NCBI GenBank assembly: GCA_900554815.1
Contig: USIO01000012.1
Location: forward strand, 1-40,677
Length of the DNA: 40,677 nt
Reading direction: 5' to 3'
Source of the DNA: an uncultured Clostridium sp.
Lineage (GTDB): Bacteria > Bacillota > Clostridia > TANB77 > CAG-508
Made by a program: the position numbers and the translations under genes. The notes under the pieces are model-generated. The model was given only the letters and a program-made list of their open reading frames with translations, was not told where the DNA came from and did no database searches. This document shows, piece after piece, positions 37,197-40,677 of this stretch; the first letter of the stretch is position 1; each line of letters starts with the position of its first letter.

Positions 37197-37228
37197 CCCT
37201 TCTCTTAGTTCTCTAAGAGAAGGGTTCT
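37197..37228 (+). terminator. terminator of the first GC-rich cassette
   Basis: A perfect 12-bp stem CCCTTCTCTTAG/CTAAGAGAAGGG with loop TTCT stands 11 bases past the stop codon, followed by a weak T-rich tail. Confidence 0.8.
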
Positions 37229-37292
37229 ATATTAATATATGTTTAAGCATTTTTATTGGTAAATAAACAACTACAGTAAAAATGTTTATTTT

Positions 37293-37553
37293 TTATAATA
37301 GCAATTTTAATACAACCAATAAAATTGCCCCTGGTAGTCCTAATATCCCAACAAAAATTGCAGTTATTATATTTATTCCTATGTGAAATTGGAAACTCGA
37401 ACCAACTATATTAACAAGTAAAATTAAAACTGCTCCTAAGATTGAGTTTATTATTAATTTTATTATTTTAATAAGCGGTACAGTAAAGAATCTTCCCAAT
37501 ATAAATAAAAATATTATACATGCAAAATAAATAATAATCGTATTTGTATCCAC
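37293..37553 (-). CDS. bofA: pro-sigma-K processing inhibitor BofA
   Basis: The 86-residue protein has three hydrophobic segments and the family's C-terminal NIITAIFVGILGLPGAILLV, with the glycine-rich LGLPG. BofA holds SpoIVFB inactive until SpoIVB signals arrive, so it works directly with the spoIVB gene at 1645-2860. The start is a GTG preceded by GGGAGATGAT. It lies next to yaaL as in other Bacillota. Confidence 0.88.
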   Translation of the reverse strand: MDTNTIIIYFACIIFLFILGRFFTVPLIKIIKLIINSILGAVLILLVNIVGSSFQFHIGINIITAIFVGILGLPGAILLVVLKLLL

Positions 37554-37630
37554 TAAAATATCATCTCCCTAATGTATTTATGTTTATACATAATTATGAT
37601 ACTTTTTGGACAAATATGATTATTACTTTA

Positions 37631-37912
37631 CTAAATTGCTTTATTTTCGTCTATTCTTAGTTTAATTTCTTCAACCATGTCTAGTGCCAAAGATTTATGT
37701 TTTATTTTTTTTAATAAATAATCTAATTTAGCCTGATTTGCTTTTATTTGGTAAGTATAATAATCTATTAGCTCATCATCTGCTTGCTCAAAATTTTTTG
37801 TTACAGTATCTAGTTCCAGTTTGGTTTTTATTACACTTTTTATTAATTCTATATTTTGCTCTTCTGCTGTCTTTTCTTCGAGTTTTAATTCTTGAATAAA
37901 TTTATCTTTCAT
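37631..37912 (-). CDS. yaaL: YaaL/DUF2508 family protein
   Basis: The 93-residue helical protein contains ELIKSVIKTKLELDTVTKNFEQADDELIDYYTYQIKANQAKLDYL split across two heptad-like helices; the FEQADDELIDYY..Q.KA...LDYLL segment is the DUF2508 core. RBS AGGAGAG. Function is unknown, but it accompanies bofA in many spore-formers. Confidence 0.82.
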   Translation of the reverse strand: MKDKFIQELKLEEKTAEEQNIELIKSVIKTKLELDTVTKNFEQADDELIDYYTYQIKANQAKLDYLLKKIKHKSLALDMVEEIKLRIDENKAI

Positions 37913-38054
37913 TTATACTCTCCTATTTTTTGGTAATAATACTATTATATTCAAGTATTAGTTTTTTATTCGCACGTCTATTTAAGTTTTTAAGTATTTT
38001 AGTTGCAAATTGGTAATTTTTATAGTAAACTATTTGCTATAAGGAGATGTTGAT

Positions 38055-39332
38055 ATGATTGATATTAAATTAATTAGAGAAAATCCAGAGTTGGTAAAAG
38101 AAAATATTAAGAAAAAGTTCCAAGATAATAAATTGCCTTTAGTTGATGAAGTTCTTGCTTTAGATAAAAAAAATAGAAATATTAAATCTCATGGAGATGA
38201 GCTTAGAATGAACAGAAATTCTTTAAGTTCTACTATTGGTAATCTTATGCGTGAAGGAAAAAAAGAAGAAGCTGAGCAAATAAAGTTAAAAGTAAATAAA
38301 ATTAATGAAGAATTATTAGAAAACGAAAAGCAAGAAGCATTATTATCAGAAGAAATTAAGCAAGTTATGATGCGAATTCCAAACATAATTCACGAATCTG
38401 TTCCTATTGGTAAAGATGATTCTGAAAATGTAGAAGTGGAAAAATATGGGGAACCTTTTGTTCCAAATTACGAAATTCCTTACCATACAGAAATTATGGA
38501 GAAATTATCTGGTATTGATTTAGATTCAGCTCGTAGAGTGGCTGGAAATGGTTTTTATTATTTAATGGGCAATATTGCTAGACTACATTCAGCAGTTATT
38601 TCTTATGCTAGAGATTTTATGATACAAAAAGGATTTACTTATTATATTCCTCCTTTTATGATACGCTCTGACGTTGTTACTGGTGTTATGAGTTTTGAAG
38701 AAATGGATGCAATGATGTATAAAATTGAAGGGGAAGATTTATATTTAATAGGTACTAGCGAACATTCTATGATTGGTAAATTTAAAGACCAGTTATTACC
38801 AAAAAAGTGTCTTCCTTACACAATGACTTCTTATTCCCCTTGCTTTAGAAAAGAAAAAGGCGCTCATGGAATTGAGCAAAGAGGTGTTTATCGTATTCAT
38901 CAGTTTGAAAAACAGGAAATGGTAGTTGTTTGTGAGCCTGAAGACAGCTATATGTGGTATGATAAGATGTGCTCATATACAGTTGAATTGTTTAGAAGTT
39001 TAGATATTCCAGTTAGAACATTAGAATGTTGTAGTGGTGATTTGGCTGATTTAAAATCTAAAAGTGTTGATGTAGAAGCTTGGAGTCCTCGTCAGCAAAA
39101 ATATTTTGAAGTTGGTAGTTGCTCTAATTTAACAGATGCACAGAGTAGGCGTCTTAATATTCGTATTAAAGGAGAAAAAGAAAATTATTACGCACATACT
39201 TTAAACAATACTGTTGTTGCCCCACCTCGTATGTTAATTGCATTTTTAGAAAATAATTATAATGAAGATGGCAGTGTTCGTATTCCAAAAGTATTAGTGC
39301 CTTATATGGGTGGACTTAATATTATTAAGTAA
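38055..39332 (+). CDS. serS: seryl-tRNA synthetase
   Basis: The N-terminal coiled-coil arm (about 30-100, DKKNRNIKSHGDELRMNRNS, KKEEAEQIKLKVNKINEEL) binds the tRNA variable arm; the class II core shows motif 2 SYSPCFRKEKGAHG and motif 3 NNTVVAPPRMLIAFLEN. Length 425 is normal. RBS AAGGAGATG. The leader is too short for a T-box. No CGG in any frame was found in the coding strand. Confidence 0.97.
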   Translation: MIDIKLIRENPELVKENIKKKFQDNKLPLVDEVLALDKKNRNIKSHGDELRMNRNSLSSTIGNLMREGKKEEAEQIKLKVNKINEELLENEKQEALLSEEIKQVMMRIPNIIHESVPIGKDDSENVEVEKYGEPFVPNYEIPYHTEIMEKLSGIDLDSARRVAGNGFYYLMGNIARLHSAVISYARDFMIQKGFTYYIPPFMIRSDVVTGVMSFEEMDAMMYKIEGEDLYLIGTSEHSMIGKFKDQLLPKKCLPYTMTSYSPCFRKEKGAHGIEQRGVYRIHQFEKQEMVVVCEPEDSYMWYDKMCSYTVELFRSLDIPVRTLECCSGDLADLKSKSVDVEAWSPRQQKYFEVGSCSNLTDAQSRRLNIRIKGEKENYYAHTLNNTVVAPPRMLIAFLENNYNEDGSVRIPKVLVPYMGGLNIIK

Positions 39333-39371
39333 TTTTCGACTTTTGTTTTCTAAAAAGGATGGTAGTATTTT

Positions 39372-39954
39372 ATGATTGTTAAAAATCCGCAATTTAAAAT
39401 TTCGGCTGTTTCTCCTAAGCAGTATCCAATTGATAATTTGCCTGAAATTGTTTTAGTTGGTAAATCCAATGTTGGTAAATCTTCTTTTATTAATACATTG
39501 GTTAATAGAAAAAATTTAGCAAGGACAAGTAGTCAACCACGGAAAAACTCGTCAAATTAATTTTTATAATATTGATAATGCTTTTTATTTTGTAGATTTA
39601 CCTGGTTATGGATATAGTAAAATGTCCAAGCAAGAGCAAATAAAATGTGGAAAATTTATTGAAGATTATTTGGAAATGCGACAAAATATTTCTTTAATTA
39701 TTTTTGTATTGGATATTCGTCATATGCCTACAGCAAATGATAAAATTATGTATGATTATATTATTAGTAATAATAAGCCTTTTATTATAATTGCTAATAA
39801 AGCAGATAAAATCGCAATTACTAAAGTAGATGAACAAGTTACTAAAATTTCTAATTTTTTAAATCCATTGCATGATATTTGTTTTTATCCATTTTCTAGT
39901 GTAAGAAAATGTTATACAGATGTTGTTTGGAATAAAATTGAAAAATATATTTGA
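39372..39954 (+). CDS. engB: ribosome biogenesis GTPase EngB (YsxC), +1 shift at CGG (39540-39542)
   Basis: EngB is an essential GTPase for 50S assembly. G1 is GKSNVGKSS (30-38), G3 is DLPGYGYSKM, G4 is NKAD. The zero frame reads TSSQP then CGG AAA AAC and stops five codons later. Skipping C39540 gives TSSQP-GKTRQINFYNID, the family's invariant switch I segment (PGxTxxINF), and a 193-residue protein of normal length. It is the only shift gene on the plus strand, and its extra C lies before GG in the sense of the gene just as in the twelve minus-strand genes. RBS AAGGATGG. Being essential, it is unlikely to be a pseudogene. Confidence 0.93.
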
Positions 39955-39963
39955 GTTTAAGCT

Positions 39964-39996
39964 AAAAAGCGGAAGACATATGTCTTCCGCTTTTTT
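39964..39996. terminator. bidirectional terminator between engB and the second cassette
   Basis: AAAAAGCGGAAGACATATGTCTTCCGCTTTTT is a perfect palindrome starting 9 bases after the engB stop and ending 7 bases before the stop of the minus-strand gene. Both ends provide T-runs. Confidence 0.92.
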
Positions 39997-40002
39997 CAGG
40001 AG

Positions 40003-40233
40003 TTAGAGTTCAAACCCCACGTATTTCAGTGGGTTGAACCCCGGCTGGCACTCCTTCAATCCTAAGGCTCTTGCCTTAGAGATGGCTTCCTCGTTTGATC
40101 GAGGTATAATTACCTTCCGGTCAACAGGGCAGTTGATTACTTGCCCTTTACCACCAAGGGCTGCATATACCTTGCCCACCTCGTCCCAAAGCCAGGGTCT
40201 TTCTTGTTTCTTTGCTTTAGGTTCGTACAACAT
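40003..40233 (-). CDS. orphan small protein in the second GC-rich cassette
   Basis: The 76-residue frame begins MLYEPKAKKQERPWLWDEVG and ends GFNPLKYVGFEL; I do not recognise it. GC is near 50% by eye, far above its neighbours. One in-frame CGG (40118-40116, GAC CGG AAG) lies mid-gene; a +1 shift there gives a stop within three codons, so it must be read in frame if the protein is made. The coding strand holds several short perfect hairpins (for example CTAAGGC/GCCTTAG, CCTCG/CGAGG, AGGGCA/TGCCCT). The ATG follows AAGGAGAG, and a consensus promoter and a strong terminator frame it. It resembles the 36.9 kb cassette in build, not in sequence. Confidence 0.6.
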   Translation of the reverse strand: MLYEPKAKKQERPWLWDEVGKVYAALGGKGQVINCPVDRKVIIPRSNEEAISKARALGLKECQPGFNPLKYVGFEL

Positions 40234-40256
40234 TAAACTCTCTCCTTTTATTTTTT

Positions 40257-40271
40257 TACGCCATTGGCGTA
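40257..40271 (-). promoter_or_regulatory. 7-1-7 inverted repeat at the cassette's transcription start
   Basis: TACGCCA T TGGCGTA is a perfect inverted repeat that begins about 8 bases downstream of the -10 box and ends about 13 bases before the ribosome binding site. Its position fits a repressor operator or a 5' mRNA hairpin. Confidence 0.6.
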
Positions 40272-40278
40272 TACAAAT

Positions 40279-40307
40279 ATTATACTATTTTTTAGCTTCC
40301 GTGTCAA
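40279..40307 (-). promoter_or_regulatory. consensus promoter of the second GC-rich cassette
   Basis: TTGACA (40307-40302), 17-base spacer and TATAAT (40284-40279) on the minus strand: both hexamers are full consensus with ideal spacing, the strongest promoter seen in the window. Confidence 0.85.
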
Positions 40308-40314
40308 TTTTTTT

Positions 40315-40352
40315 ATACTTCTTCTCGCTTGGCACTACCTTATTTACAAGAT
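40315..40352 (+). repeat. direct repeat, copy 1
   Basis: This 38-bp segment, containing CTCGCTTGGCACTACCTTA, matches 40592-40629 with three mismatches by eye. It lies immediately upstream of the -35 box of the minus-strand cassette promoter. Confidence 0.8.
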
Positions 40353-40499
40353 AAAGAGCACATGCACTTCTATCTCGTAATATTTGTGGCTTAGTTAAAA
40401 TTAAAGGTATTATATGGTCATATCCACCTATAATACCCCAAAAAATTTTATTAAATTGAAAAAAATTTACACACCAATCTTGACAAGCTCATAGGAACT

Positions 40500-40547
40500 G
40501 TACCAACTTTTGTCCCCCTAGCTAAAGGCAGGGGCAAAAGTTGGTAC
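40500..40547. repeat. long hairpin without a T-tract
   Basis: GTACCAACTTTTG (40500-40512) pairs with CAAAAGTTGGTAC (40535-40547), and CCCC with GGGG inside, with one bulged base and a 13-base loop. No T-run follows on either side, so it is not an ordinary terminator. Confidence 0.75.
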
Positions 40548-40591
40548 AACACTTACCAGATGTGTTCTAGCTTACGCCTTTTTTATTCTTA

Positions 40592-40629
40592 ATACTTCCT
40601 CTCGCTTAGCACTACCTTATTCACAAGAT
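40592..40629 (+). repeat. direct repeat, copy 2
   Basis: Second copy of the 38-bp repeat at 40315-40352, containing CTCGCTTAGCACTACCTTA. What lies beyond is cut by the window end; by analogy with copy 1 it could lie upstream of another minus-strand promoter, but none is visible next to it. Confidence 0.8.
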
Positions 40630-40677
40630 GTAAAAAATGCATTTTTGCAATTTACTCATGCAAACTGTTATTTTTCT

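Larger units (their letters stand above)
40234..40677. other. gene-free end of the window
   Basis: This stretch holds the promoter and inverted repeat of the second cassette, a 38-bp direct repeat in two copies, and a GC-rich hairpin. No open frame with a ribosome binding site was found; the plus-strand frame at 40034-40354 is antisense to the cassette gene. Confidence 0.5.

Noticed and set aside
37920..38054. T-box riboswitch ahead of serS
   Set aside because: The leader is too short and lacks the T-box sequence and specifier hairpin.
1645..39954. Sequencing or assembly indels as the cause of the 15 frame breaks
   Set aside because: All breaks are at in-frame CGG with the extra C on the sense strand, for genes on both strands, while CGG and CGGA out of frame are normal. 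Random or motif-based read errors would not depend on reading frame. Raw reads would settle it.
1645..39954. CGG reassigned to another amino acid without a shift (as reported for Trp or Gln in other lineages)
   Set aside because: Changing the meaning of CGG leaves the downstream frame wrong in all 13 genes; homology continues only in the +1 frame.
40034..40354. Plus-strand open frame of 106 codons
   Set aside because: It is antisense to the cassette gene, lacks a ribosome binding site and runs through a consensus minus-strand promoter.
1..40677. CRISPR array, tRNA or rRNA genes, insertion sequences
   Set aside because: No regularly spaced repeats, no cloverleaf-like sequence and no transposase frame were recognised. 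The tRNAs that would test the CGG hypothesis are therefore outside the window.

Overview
The window is AT-rich (high-20s % GC by eye), Gram-positive and spore-forming: an alpha/beta SASP, spoIVB, bofA, yqfC-yqfD and a PdaA-type deacetylase sit beside ordinary Bacillota housekeeping genes (murC, era, recO, ybeY, uvrC, glmS with its ribozyme, serS, engB). I read it as an uncultured-type Clostridia chromosome. TAA, TAG and TGA all act as stops.

Layout. 0.2-4.2 kb: murC (+), then spoIVB and an MTA/SAH-type deaminase (-). 4.2-16.7 kb: a minus-strand Tad/type IV pilus-like locus: SAF-domain CpaB-like protein, two ParA/CpaE-like proteins, CpaF-like ATPase, TadB+TadC-like platform, then eight membrane-anchored pilin-like proteins, one carrying a long series of Cys-x2-Cys ribbons. 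16.9-18.8 kb: HAD phosphatase, SASP, ribosome hibernation factor. 18.9-26.7 kb: the conserved recO-yqzL-era-dgkA-ybeY-yqfD-yqfC cluster, with phoH and yqfF missing and an unknown ~400-aa protein in their place, then pdaA. 27.0-30.7 kb: a decayed gene and an agr quorum-sensing locus with agrA-agrC (+) facing agrB-agrD (-). 30.8-34.5 kb: pseudouridine synthase, rRNA-type methyltransferase, small membrane protein, uvrC. 34.7-40 kb: glmS ribozyme and glmS, bofA/yaaL, serS, engB. Two GC-richer single-gene cassettes, each with its own promoter and terminator, lie at 36.8-37.2 and 40.0-40.3 kb.

Main discovery. Thirteen genes are broken in the zero frame at 15 places, and every break is at an in-frame CGG codon followed by A (13 times) or T (twice). 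Dropping the C, so that GGA/GGT is read as glycine in the +1 frame, restores a full-length protein each time, often at an invariant catalytic glycine (SpoIVB GMSGSP, EngB switch region, CpaF Walker B, RecO TPGMGK). All 13 corrected lengths are whole numbers of codons. Apart from the two GC-rich cassettes I found no in-frame CGG read normally, while about three dozen out-of-frame CGG triplets in the same genes do nothing. The break therefore depends on reading frame and holds for genes on both strands, which argues against assembly error. It suggests that CGG has lost its arginine meaning here and works as a general +1 frameshift (or CGGN four-base glycine) signal. The two GC-rich cassettes use in-frame CGG without a workable shift and are the exceptions to explain.
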